DNA of 64,000 nt, taken from contig FNSS01000001.1 in the NCBI GenBank assembly GCA_900104855.1, forward strand, positions 1,302,001 to 1,366,000. Reading direction: 5' to 3'. The notes under the pieces are model-generated. The model worked only from the letters and a program-made list of their open reading frames with translations, searched no databases and had not been told where the DNA came from. The translations under genes were made by a program, and so were the position numbers. This document shows, piece after piece, positions 35,012 through 42,586 of this stretch; position 1 is the stretch's first letter, and each line of letters opens with the position of its first letter. The stretch comes from Rhizobiales bacterium GAS188. Lineage in GTDB: Bacteria; Pseudomonadota; Alphaproteobacteria; Rhizobiales; Beijerinckiaceae.

Positions 35012-36599
35012 CGCCGTCTCGCTCCAAGCTGCCTGCCGCATGGCGCTCGCGCAATTCGCGCTTCAACAGCTTGCCGCTTGGATTCTTCGGCAGGCTGTCG
35101 GTGAGGATGACGCGTTTAGGCACCTTGAACGGCGCCATTTCGGCCTTGCAATGGGCGATCACTAAGTCGGCGTCGAGCGCTTGGCCGGCCTTGACCACGA
35201 TCACCGCGGTGACCGCCTCCACCCAATAGGGATCGGGCAGCCCGATCACCGCCACCTCCGATACTTGCGGCAGGCGGTAGATCGTCTCCTCGACCTCGCG
35301 GCTCGCGACATTCTCGCCGCCGGATTTGATCATGTCCTTCTTGCGGTCGACGACGGTGATATAGCCCTCCTCATCGATGGTCGCGAGATCGCCGCTATGG
35401 AACCAGCCGCCGTGGAAGGCTGATTGCGTCTTCTCGGGATCCGCGAAATAGCCCGACAGCAGTTGCGGCGAGCGATGCACGATCTCGCCGACCTCGCCAG
35501 GCTGCACGTCGCGCATCTCGTCATCGACGACGCGCGTCTCGACATTCAGCACTGCCTTGCCGGCAGAACCGGCCTTGCGCATCTGGTCTTCTGGCTTGAG
35601 CACCGTCGCCAGCGGAGCGATCTCGGTCTGCCCGTAGAAATTCCATAAGCGCACCTGCGGCAGCCTTCGCTGCATCTCCATGAGCACCTCGACCGGCATG
35701 ATCGAGGCCCCGTAATAGCCTTTGCGCAACGCCGACAGATCGGTCACGTCGAAGAGCTGCGAGCGCAGCAGCGCGATCCAGATGGAGGGCGGCGCGAAGA
35801 AGGAGGAGATGCGATGGCGCGCGAGCAGCGGCAAGATCACCTCGGGGCGCGGCAGCCCGGTGATGACATTCGTGGCGCCGAGATAGATCGACGGCCCGAG
35901 GAAGACGTCGAGCTGGGCGCAATGATACAAAGGCAGCGCGTGCAGGACGATGTCGTCGGCCGCGATCTCGCCTTCGATCACGCAGCTCACATATTCCCAG
36001 ATGATTGCCTCATGGGTGAGCACCGCGCCCTTCGACAGCGACTCGGTGCCGCTGGTGTAGACGATCTGCGCCACCATGCGGCTGTCGACCTCGATGTCGG
36101 GCGCCGTGTCGGTGGTGCTCAACAGCCGATCGAAGCTCTCGATGTCGGAAGGCGCCTGCGCCGCCGTCTCGCCCGGCAGCCAGATGAGCCGCTCGACCGC
36201 GGTGCCGCGTGCCGCAGCGGCGCGGCCCATTTCGACGAAATCCGCCCCCATCGCCAGGCTCGTGGCGCCCGAGCTCTTCAAGATGAAGGCGATTTCCTCG
36301 GCGTTCAGCATGAAGTTGATCGGCACGAGCACGGCGCCGATGCGGGCGAGCGCGAAGCGCATGGCCGCGAAGGCGTGCGAGTTGCGCGACAGGATGGCGA
36401 GGCGGTCGCCAACCCCGATGCCTTGCGCCATCAACCCATGCGCCAGGCGATTGCAGATGCGGTCGAACTCCGCATAGCTCCAAGTCACGTCCCCGCAGAG
36501 GATGGCGGGTTTCAGCGGCATGCGCCCGGCGCTGCGGCGCAAGAGGTCGCCGAGCGCGTGTTGCCGCAGCGAAGCCGCCGAAATGCCCGTAACCTGCAT
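34983..36599 (-). CDS. AMP-dependent acyl-CoA synthetase
   Basis: A 538-residue adenylate-forming ligase that activates a carboxylic acid with ATP and CoA. Core motifs: IVYTSGTESLSKGAVLTH (P-loop, A3), NFYGQTEIAP (A5), GWFHSGDLATIDEEGYITVV (A7-A8) and NPSGKLLKRELR with the catalytic Lys (A10). ATG at 36599 with AGGAGAT upstream. The acid substrate cannot be inferred. Co-transcribed with an alpha/beta hydrolase. Confidence 0.93.
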   Translation of the reverse strand: MQVTGISAASLRQHALGDLLRRSAGRMPLKPAILCGDVTWSYAEFDRICNRLAHGLMAQGIGVGDRLAILSRNSHAFAAMRFALARIGAVLVPINFMLNAEEIAFILKSSGATSLAMGADFVEMGRAAAARGTAVERLIWLPGETAAQAPSDIESFDRLLSTTDTAPDIEVDSRMVAQIVYTSGTESLSKGAVLTHEAIIWEYVSCVIEGEIAADDIVLHALPLYHCAQLDVFLGPSIYLGATNVITGLPRPEVILPLLARHRISSFFAPPSIWIALLRSQLFDVTDLSALRKGYYGASIMPVEVLMEMQRRLPQVRLWNFYGQTEIAPLATVLKPEDQMRKAGSAGKAVLNVETRVVDDEMRDVQPGEVGEIVHRSPQLLSGYFADPEKTQSAFHGGWFHSGDLATIDEEGYITVVDRKKDMIKSGGENVASREVEETIYRLPQVSEVAVIGLPDPYWVEAVTAVIVVKAGQALDADLVIAHCKAEMAPFKVPKRVILTDSLPKNPSGKLLKRELRERHAAGSLERDGDEQFANHQG

Positions 36600-36958
36600 C
36601 GTGATCTCCTTGGCCGCCCCCAACCGACATTAGCCAGTCGCGGCTGCCGCCAGCAAGGCGTGGCAATGGCGGTTGGAGCTCGTGCGGAAACAATCGAATC
36701 GCACTTGGCTGAAATCGCGCTTGGCTGAAAGAGCCCCCCACCCGTACCCTCCCGACCACGAAGCGAAGCCGGCTGGAAGCCGGCGGTCCAATCTTCCCTT
36801 GGACCGCCGGCTTCCAGCCGGCTTCGTGGGGGAGGGAGGCGATCAGCGCCGATCATTTCCCTGCGGCTTTGCGTCGAGCGGCGCCGCGCTCTATCCTGTC
36901 GCCTCGAGCCTGACCGAGGCCTCGCCGCCTCGTCGGTTCAGGTTCCGGGAGGATCGCC
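36600..36958. other. 359-bp intergenic stretch dominated by a long inverted repeat
   Basis: Lies between divergent genes (acyl-CoA synthetase and CoA-transferase). No gene is supported. Its main content is the 28-bp inverted repeat at 36764-36826. Confidence 0.6.
36764..36826. repeat. 28-bp perfect inverted repeat made of two head-to-head REP-like units
   Basis: The left arm (36764-36791) and right arm (36799-36826) are exact reverse complements with a 7-nt spacer TCTTCCC. Weaker pairing (CCCTCCC with GGGAGGG, CCACGAAG with CTTCGTGG) extends it outward to about 36747-36838. Each arm contains a REP-like unit: GCCGGC, loop TGGAA, GCCGGC, tail GGTCCA, the same layout as copies at 771-795 and 61856-61878. 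Confidence 0.85.
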
Positions 36959-37786
36959 GTGACGCATGACCCGGTCTCCGATCTCGATCAACTCGCCGCC
37001 GCCATTCCGGACGGGGCGAAGCTCGCCGTGCCGGCCGATTATTCCGGCGTCGCCATGGCGGCGACGCGGGCGCTGATCCGCCGCGGCGCCAGGCATTTGC
37101 ATGTCGTCTGCGTGCCGGTGAGCGGGCTGCAAGCCGAGATGCTGATCGGAGCAGGCTGCGTCGACGTCATCGAGACTTCGGCCGTGACGCTCGGCGAGTT
37201 CGGCCCGGCGCCCCGCTTCGTCGATGCCGTGCGCCAAGGCGCGATCACCCTGAAGGATGCGACCTGCCCTGCCGTCCACGCAGCGCTCCAGGCCGCCGAG
37301 AAGGGCCTCCCCTTCATGCCTCTGCGCGGCATATTGGGAAGCGACCTGATCGCCAACCGCAGCGATTGGAAGGTCATCGACAACCCCTTCGCCGCTGGAG
37401 ACCGCATCGTCGTCCTGCCGGCGATCGAGCCCGATATCGCGCTGTTCCACGCGCCGCTTGCCGATCGGGAGGGCAATGTCTGGATCGGGCGGCGGCGCGA
37501 GCTCATGACCATGGCGCATGCCGCGAAGCGCTGTTTCGTCACGGTCGAGGAGATCCGCGAGGAGAGCCTGTTCGACAGCGAGAGCCTCGCGGCCGGCGTC
37601 ATCCCGGCTCTCTATATCGATGCCGTGGTCGAGGCGAAGCAGGGCGCCTGGCCCCTCGGCCTATGGGGCGCCTATGGACCGGACGAAGGCTTCCTGCGCG
37701 ATTATGTGGCGCAGGCGAAGACGCAAGCCGGCTTCGGCGAGCTCATGGGGCGCTGGCTCGAGCGCCCGCCTCTCGCGGCCGAATGA
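36959..37786 (+). CDS. CoA-transferase subunit A (IpdA/GctA-like)
   Basis: A 275-residue alpha subunit of the glutaconate CoA-transferase family. It shows ADYSGVAMAATRALIRRGAR near residue 26, GVIPALYIDAVVEAKQGAWP near 212 and GAYGPDEGFLRDYVAQAKT near 239. GTG at 36959 with GGGAGGA upstream. The next gene, encoding the beta subunit, starts inside its stop (ATGA). In known relatives the pair acts on a CoA thioester in aromatic or steroid ring breakdown; here the substrate is unknown. Confidence 0.88.
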   Translation: MTHDPVSDLDQLAAAIPDGAKLAVPADYSGVAMAATRALIRRGARHLHVVCVPVSGLQAEMLIGAGCVDVIETSAVTLGEFGPAPRFVDAVRQGAITLKDATCPAVHAALQAAEKGLPFMPLRGILGSDLIANRSDWKVIDNPFAAGDRIVVLPAIEPDIALFHAPLADREGNVWIGRRRELMTMAHAAKRCFVTVEEIREESLFDSESLAAGVIPALYIDAVVEAKQGAWPLGLWGAYGPDEGFLRDYVAQAKTQAGFGELMGRWLERPPLAAE

Positions 37787-38571
37787 GCCTGGCTATGTCT
37801 CAAGAAAGAGCTTGGTCTCAAGAAAGATCCTGGTCTCAAGAGAACGAGCCGACGCGCCAGGAATTGCTGATCGGCGTGATCGCCGAGCTGCTCGCCGGCT
37901 GCCGTCATGTGGCGGTCGGCGCCGCATCGCCGATTCCGGGCGCAGGCGCCCTGCTCGCGAGGGCGCGCTCGGGCGGGGCGCTGCGCGTCTCGGTGCTCGG
38001 CTCGACGCAGCATAATTTCTTCACCAATGGCGGCGTCGAGCTGTTCGATTGCGCCGCGCAAGGGCGCATCGATGCCTTCTTCCTGGGCGGCGGCCAGATC
38101 GACGGACACGGCAATATCAACCTCGTCGGCACCGGCAGCTACCCTCGAACCGACATACGTTGGCCGGGCTCGTTCGGCTCGGCTTATCTCTATTTCCTGG
38201 TGCCGCGCGTCATTCTGTTCCGCGAGGAGCATACGCGGCGCGTGATGGTCGACAGCGTCGATTTCATCAGTGCGCCCGGCCGCAGCGACGATGGCGTCTA
38301 TCGCACGGGTGGCCCGCACGCGCTTCTGACCAATCTGGCGCTGTTCGATTATGAGCGCACAAATCGCCGCTTCCGCCTGAGAAGCGTGCATCCGGGCCAC
38401 AACCTGGAGGAGGTGCTCGACAATACGGGCTTTACCTTCGAGCGCCCCGACATCGTGCCGCAGACCCCCTCCCCGGACGCCGAGACGCTCGCCCTGATCC
38501 GCGCGCGTATCCGCGGCGAGATCGCCGAGGTCTATCCGCGCTTCGCCGCCGCGGCTTTCGCCACCGCTTGA
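37783..38571 (+). CDS. CoA-transferase subunit B (IpdB/GctB-like)
   Basis: A 262-residue beta subunit. The core shows VAVGAASPIPGAGALLARAR near residue 43, LFDCAAQGRIDAFFLGGGQI near 88, NLVGTGSYPR and GPHALLTNLALFDYE. No catalytic Glu in an E-x-G context is evident where CoA-transferases have it, as in IpdB-type hydrolases. The first 25 residues contain three copies of a WSQE(R/N) unit from an 18-bp tandem repeat, absent from the fold proper. Translationally coupled to subunit A. Confidence 0.87.
   Translation: MSLAMSQERAWSQERSWSQENEPTRQELLIGVIAELLAGCRHVAVGAASPIPGAGALLARARSGGALRVSVLGSTQHNFFTNGGVELFDCAAQGRIDAFFLGGGQIDGHGNINLVGTGSYPRTDIRWPGSFGSAYLYFLVPRVILFREEHTRRVMVDSVDFISAPGRSDDGVYRTGGPHALLTNLALFDYERTNRRFRLRSVHPGHNLEEVLDNTGFTFERPDIVPQTPSPDAETLALIRARIRGEIAEVYPRFAAAAFATA
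37798..37848 (+). repeat. 18-bp tandem repeat inside the CoA-transferase B gene
   Basis: Units at 37798-37815, 37816-37833 and a partial third at 37834-37848 read TCTCAAGAAAGAGCTTGG with a few changes. The unit length is a multiple of three, so copy number can change without shifting the frame. Confidence 0.85.
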
Positions 38572-38584
38572 GGCTGCTGCCGGG

Positions 38585-38905
38585 TCAGCCGTGATGCACG
38601 GCGAGCCAGATCGTCGGCGCGCCGGTTTCCGTCCACTCGACGCGGTGGCGCCGATGCGCCGGGATATGCAGGTAATCGCCCTTGCGCAGGACGCGAACCT
38701 CGCCCTCCCCTTCGATCTTCAGCCCCGCAGACCCCGACAGCACCACCACCCATTCGGCGAAGGGCTGATCGTACCAGAAGCCGGGCGGGCTCGCCTGGCC
38801 GGTCGAGACGATGCGTTCGATGCGCAGATCCTTGGCGGCGACGAGCTCGGTGATCACCTCCTGTGCCGACGCTGCCGGAATATCGTCGAAGAGGTTGTCG
38901 GTCAT
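38585..38905 (-). CDS. Cupin domain protein, 106 aa
   Basis: A single cupin barrel. EWVVVLSGSAGLKIEGEGEV and LRKGDYLHIPAHRRHRVEWT are the two cupin motifs, with His residues for metal binding. ATG at 38905 with no long leader; the frame is open upstream but that part is antisense-like. It converges on the CoA-transferase pair. Small cupins of this kind often have no assigned reaction. Confidence 0.85.
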   Translation of the reverse strand: MTDNLFDDIPAASAQEVITELVAAKDLRIERIVSTGQASPPGFWYDQPFAEWVVVLSGSAGLKIEGEGEVRVLRKGDYLHIPAHRRHRVEWTETGAPTIWLAVHHG

Positions 38906-39028
38906 GAGATGCGGATCATGGGGATAGCGGATCTTGGGGATAAGAGTGTCGGGCCCCGCCTCGCCTCCAGGTTGCGGTTGTCGGGGACTGGCCGGTGCGA
39001 TAACGAAGGTGAACGGTTCCGGGACAAA

Positions 39029-39271
39029 ATGATGTTCGAGAGCGCCGAAGTCGAGAAGATCGTCGAGATGACGATCGCTCATACAAGACATTTGTTGGTC
39101 GAGGGAACGGTCCGGGTCGACATCGCCATCATGGGCGTGCGCAAGGTCGCCGCCGAGCTCGAAGAGGTGTCGCCCGGCCATCCGGCGATTTCACGGCTGA
39201 TGCGGTTCCAGGACGGCCTCGGCCTCGCCTCGGCGATCGACGCCGCCCCGCCCTCCTCACTGCAAGCCTGA
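39029..39271 (+). CDS. Hypothetical protein, 80 aa
   Basis: Starts MMFESAEVEKIVEMTIAHTR, then HLLVEGTVRVDIAIMGVRKV, a helix-strand pattern with gene-like composition. No family recognised and no strong ribosome site. Divergent from the cupin gene. Its 3' end runs into a short degenerate tandem repeat. Confidence 0.45.
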   Translation: MMFESAEVEKIVEMTIAHTRHLLVEGTVRVDIAIMGVRKVAAELEEVSPGHPAISRLMRFQDGLGLASAIDAAPPSSLQA

Positions 39272-39345
39272 CCTCCAAGCTTGACCTGACCTCCAAGCCT
39301 GACCTGACCTCACTGCAAGCCTGAAGCCTCACTGCAGGTTTGAAG
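39253..39345. repeat. Degenerate short tandem repeat
   Basis: CCTCACTGCAAGCCTGA occurs at 39255 and 39308, TGACCTCCAAGC at 39269 and 39287, and CCTCACTGCAGG near 39327. The block spans the stops of the two convergent hypothetical genes and may have altered their C-termini. Confidence 0.65.
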
Positions 39346-39538
39346 CTCCTTGGGCCTTGCCCGGCGAGGCGGCACGCTTGTCGGCGAGTACCGATGTGGC
39401 CATGGCCACGAAATATTGGGCCACGGGATCGATCCGGGCGAGATCGTGGAACAGATAGGTCAATTGGATGAGCGCACGATCGATCTCTTGATCCGCGGGG
39501 AGCAACCGGGGATCGCCGTGAGGAGTGACTCTCTGCAT
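39329..39538 (-). CDS. Hypothetical protein, 69 aa
   Basis: Starts MQRVTPHGDPRLLPADQEID, then RALIQLTYLFHDLARIDPVA and QYFVAMATSVLADKRA. It looks like a soluble helical protein. AAGGAGAG lies 8 nt before the ATG at 39538; a farther ATG at 39574 has none. Function unknown. Confidence 0.5.
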   Translation of the reverse strand: MQRVTPHGDPRLLPADQEIDRALIQLTYLFHDLARIDPVAQYFVAMATSVLADKRAASPGKAQGASNLQ

Positions 39539-39609
39539 GGGCGGATCTCTCCTTTCGATCAGCTTCATGAGCAAATGAGCCCAGTTGGACTTTCAGAGAT
39601 TCGCGGGCT

Positions 39610-40890
39610 TCAGGGTTTCGCGGGCTTTAATGGGTTCGGTCGCGCCAATCCGGCATGGCGCGCCCGCCAGCTGCCGGTCAGGGCCATGGCGCAAGCCGCA
39701 ATGGCTGCCGGATAGGCGAGGGACTGGCCGCTTTTCACGAGCAGTCCCAGCACGATGACGACACTGACGCCGGCGAGCAGGCGTTCGCTCCAGCCCTGCG
39801 CGGTCAACAGCAGGGTTGCGGCGGCGATGCCATAGAGGATCAGGAAATTCTGCCCCGCCATGCTGAGCATGCGGCCGATTCCCAATATTCCCGCGGCGTC
39901 GAGCGTGACGACGCACAGCAAGGCAGCCGCCGTGAAGGCGACGGCCTGGACCGGCGAGCCGTCCCGGGCGGTCTGGAATGTGCTCGGAAGCATGCCTTCC
40001 CGGCTCAGGGCGAAGACGAGGCGTGATACGCCCCAGATGGCGCCTGAGAGATTGGCGAAGACGATGATGACCGCGGTCACCGAGACGAGGACGCTGCCGA
40101 GGCGCCCGAGCGTCGGTTCGACCATGGCGACGAAAGGCGAGGTGAAGTTGCCGGCAAGCTCGACGCGCTGCGACAGAAAGGCCGCGGCCGCGTAGAGCGA
40201 GACCGCTATCGCGAAGGAGAGAAACATGGCGATCGGCAGATCGCGTCGCGGATTCCTGAACTCCTCCGAGATGCCGGCGCCGACTTCCCAGCCCGTGAAA
40301 GCAAAGAAGATCATCATGAAGGGCGCAAAGATGGTGTCGAGATCACCGAGCCCGGGCGTGGCGAGCGCGGGCGAGCGGCTCGCCGCCGGAAGCCCGAAGA
40401 AGCCGATCGAGAGAAGGATGACGAGCGCCACCACCACCGAGGCCGCGACCACGCTGTTGAATTTCGCCGCTCCCGTGCTCGAGACGAGATGAATGGCGGC
40501 GCCGAGCACGATCAGGAGAGCCGCATAGAGATGGGCATCGCCGCCGAGAATGCTCTTGGCGTAATAGCCGCCGGTGAGCGCGATCGAGGGCAGGCCGAAG
40601 ATGACGGCACCGAGCAAAAGGAAGCTCGCGACCGCATAGCCGGCCGGCCCAAAACCTTGTCTCGCGAGATGCGCCACGCCGCCGGCATCGGGAAAGCGGC
40701 GGCCGAGCAGCAGGAAGACGCCGAGCAACGGCAGGGCCGCGATCGCGCAGGCGATCCAGCTCCAGATCGCCAGGTCTCCTGCCTCCTGGACCGCGAGGCC
40801 CGGCAGCACCAGCAGGCCTGCGCCGATGACGATGTTGAGCATCAGCGCAGTTCCGCGCGCCGCACCGAGCGATTTGACCAGCGTCGTCAT
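39610..40890 (-). CDS. APC family amino acid permease
   Basis: A 426-residue inner-membrane transporter with about 12 hydrophobic helices. It begins LNIVIGAGLLVLPGLAVQEA (TM1 with the G-x-G of the family) and has FFAFTGWEVGAGISEEFRNP near residue 225 and IWGVSRLVFALSREGMLPST near 296, typical of APC transporters. ATG at 40890 overlaps the stop of the upstream cupin gene by 4 nt. Third gene of a minus-strand unit YqcI/YcgG-cupin-permease divergent from an Lrp regulator. Confidence 0.92.
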   Translation of the reverse strand: MTTLVKSLGAARGTALMLNIVIGAGLLVLPGLAVQEAGDLAIWSWIACAIAALPLLGVFLLLGRRFPDAGGVAHLARQGFGPAGYAVASFLLLGAVIFGLPSIALTGGYYAKSILGGDAHLYAALLIVLGAAIHLVSSTGAAKFNSVVAASVVVALVILLSIGFFGLPAASRSPALATPGLGDLDTIFAPFMMIFFAFTGWEVGAGISEEFRNPRRDLPIAMFLSFAIAVSLYAAAAFLSQRVELAGNFTSPFVAMVEPTLGRLGSVLVSVTAVIIVFANLSGAIWGVSRLVFALSREGMLPSTFQTARDGSPVQAVAFTAAALLCVVTLDAAGILGIGRMLSMAGQNFLILYGIAAATLLLTAQGWSERLLAGVSVVIVLGLLVKSGQSLAYPAAIAACAMALTGSWRARHAGLARPNPLKPAKP

Positions 40891-41201
40891 TGCCAGAGCT
40901 TCACGGCGTGGAAGGCGATCAGGTAGATCGCGCCCTTGTCGAGGGCGACCGATCCGTGCGGCGCCCCGCTTGGCAACGAGATCACATCGCCAGGAAAGCA
41001 GATGCGTTCGCCCTGCTCCCAATAGAAACGCAGGCTGCCGTCGAGAACCAGGATGGTCTCGTCGGTCTCATGCGTGTGCCAGGCATGTTCCTTGCCGGGA
41101 ACGTCCCGCTGGATCTCGACGCATCCCTGATCCGGCAAAGCGCTGAAGATCAGATCGGGGATCTGGGTCGGTTCGAGCTTCTGGCGATAGATCATGGTCA
41201 T
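40887..41201 (-). CDS. Cupin domain protein, 104 aa
   Basis: A single-domain cupin: HAWHTHETDETILVLDGSLR with two His and one Glu of motif 1, and GDVISLPSGAPHG with the motif 2 His. It overlaps its neighbours by 4 nt at both ends. In this unit it may act on, or sense, the compound carried by the APC permease; that is inferred from position only. Confidence 0.85.
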   Translation of the reverse strand: MTMIYRQKLEPTQIPDLIFSALPDQGCVEIQRDVPGKEHAWHTHETDETILVLDGSLRFYWEQGERICFPGDVISLPSGAPHGSVALDKGAIYLIAFHAVKLWQ

Positions 41202-41932
41202 GCGGCCTTCTCCTTTTGCGGCTGGGTCAAGGAATGGAACGGACATTTGGCGGGCCTATCCGTATCGTCGAGGAAATATTGCTGGAATTCGCGGGTCCCT
41301 GGGTCGCCGTAACGCCCAAGCGCGGGTGCCGGCGGCACAAGATCGTATTCCGCCAGCCGGCGTCGGACCTTGGCGAAGGCGAGATCCGCGGCGCGCTTCG
41401 AGCCGAGAATGTTCTCGAACACCCAGCGCGGCTGGAAGGTCAGCATCATCGACGATGCCCGGCGGCTCTGGCGGAAGATATGCGCCGGCGTATTGCAGAC
41501 CACGAAGAGCGGCTCGCCGCCGAAGCAGAACTCCCAGCCCGGCGTGTCGAGCCCATCGGGGATCTCGGCGGGCCAGGGCTTGTCGTCGAGGATCGCCAGA
41601 TCTTTCAGAATGTCCCAGAAGCGGCGCCGGTAACGCTCCATCGGCACGATCGGCCCCGGTCGCGAGAATATGATCAAGGAGGTATTGGGGCCGAAGCTGC
41701 GGGCTTGCGACAGATATTCCTCGAGAGCCGGCGCAATGGCGCCTGCATCCAGAGGATCGACGAAAACATAGCGCAGTTGATCGGCTTTGAAGCCGTTGAC
41801 CCCGAATACGCAAGGGTAAGGCCGTATTTCGCTCAGCATCGTCGCGCTGAATTCGGAAAACAGAACGGCCTGCCAACTCCGCGCGGGGAATTGGCTCTTG
41901 ACCGCCTCACTCCTCAAGATCGTCGCTGCCAT
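41198..41932 (-). CDS. YqcI/YcgG family protein
   Basis: A 244-residue protein of the YqcI/YcgG family, whose role is not established. Signature parts are YPCVFGVNGFKADQLRYVFV near residue 40, EFCFGGEPLFVVCNTPAHIF near 134 and MLTFQPRWVFENI. Divergent from the lrp-type gene, with about 117 nt between starts. Confidence 0.82.
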   Translation of the reverse strand: MAATILRSEAVKSQFPARSWQAVLFSEFSATMLSEIRPYPCVFGVNGFKADQLRYVFVDPLDAGAIAPALEEYLSQARSFGPNTSLIIFSRPGPIVPMERYRRRFWDILKDLAILDDKPWPAEIPDGLDTPGWEFCFGGEPLFVVCNTPAHIFRQSRRASSMMLTFQPRWVFENILGSKRAADLAFAKVRRRLAEYDLVPPAPALGRYGDPGTREFQQYFLDDTDRPAKCPFHSLTQPQKEKAA

Positions 41933-42049
41933 GACTTGTCCCCTCCACTGCCCGAGGGTGCCGATCCAAATCGGCTTTTGCCATCTGCCGAAGTGGCGGG
42001 GTAAGATCAAAACGGAACCGCGATCAACAGCTCAGCTGAGGAGGACCCC

Positions 42050-42586
42050 ATGGGGGACCAGATCGACGTGCTCGAACCCAACAACGGCATCAAGCTGTCG
42101 CCAACCGACCGCCAGCTGCTGTCCTTGCTGCAACAGAACTCCAGGCGATCGGTGACCGAGCTCGCAGCCATCCTCGGCCTGTCGCGGACGACCATCCGCG
42201 AACGCGTCGAGCATATGGTCGAACGCGGGGTCATCCGGCGATTTACCGTCGACGTCGCCGATATTCGCCTCGGCGACGGCACGAATGGCACCGCTATCTT
42301 TCAGATCCGCCTGAAGCGGCCGGTCTGCCGCATCATTTATGGCTCGATCTGCGGCTGGCCGGAATTGCTCGGCTGCTGGTCGATCGCCGGCGATATCGAC
42401 ATGGTGATACTCCTGTCATGCTCCTCGAATGTCGAGCTCGAGCGCCTGCGCGATCGCCTCGCCCGGCATCCGGAGGTCAAATCGCTGACCACGCTGAGCA
42501 TATTGAGGGAGTGGACCCATAAGGCGTCGCTGCATGGCGCAACCCAGATGCTGCCGGAGGACAGCGTCGAGGAGGTCGAAGCCTAG
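42050..42586 (+). CDS. Lrp/AsnC family transcriptional regulator
   Basis: A 178-residue regulator. The N-terminal helix-turn-helix is SPTDRQLLSLLQQNSRRSVT then ELAAILGLSRTTIRERVEHM. The C-terminal part (LGCWSIAGDIDMVILLSCSS) is the RAM ligand-binding domain. GAGGACC precedes the ATG. It lies between the divergent YqcI unit and the flavin oxidoreductase gene, whose GTG overlaps its stop by 1 nt, so it probably controls both in response to an amino acid-like ligand. Confidence 0.92.
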   Translation: MGDQIDVLEPNNGIKLSPTDRQLLSLLQQNSRRSVTELAAILGLSRTTIRERVEHMVERGVIRRFTVDVADIRLGDGTNGTAIFQIRLKRPVCRIIYGSICGWPELLGCWSIAGDIDMVILLSCSSNVELERLRDRLARHPEVKSLTTLSILREWTHKASLHGATQMLPEDSVEEVEA

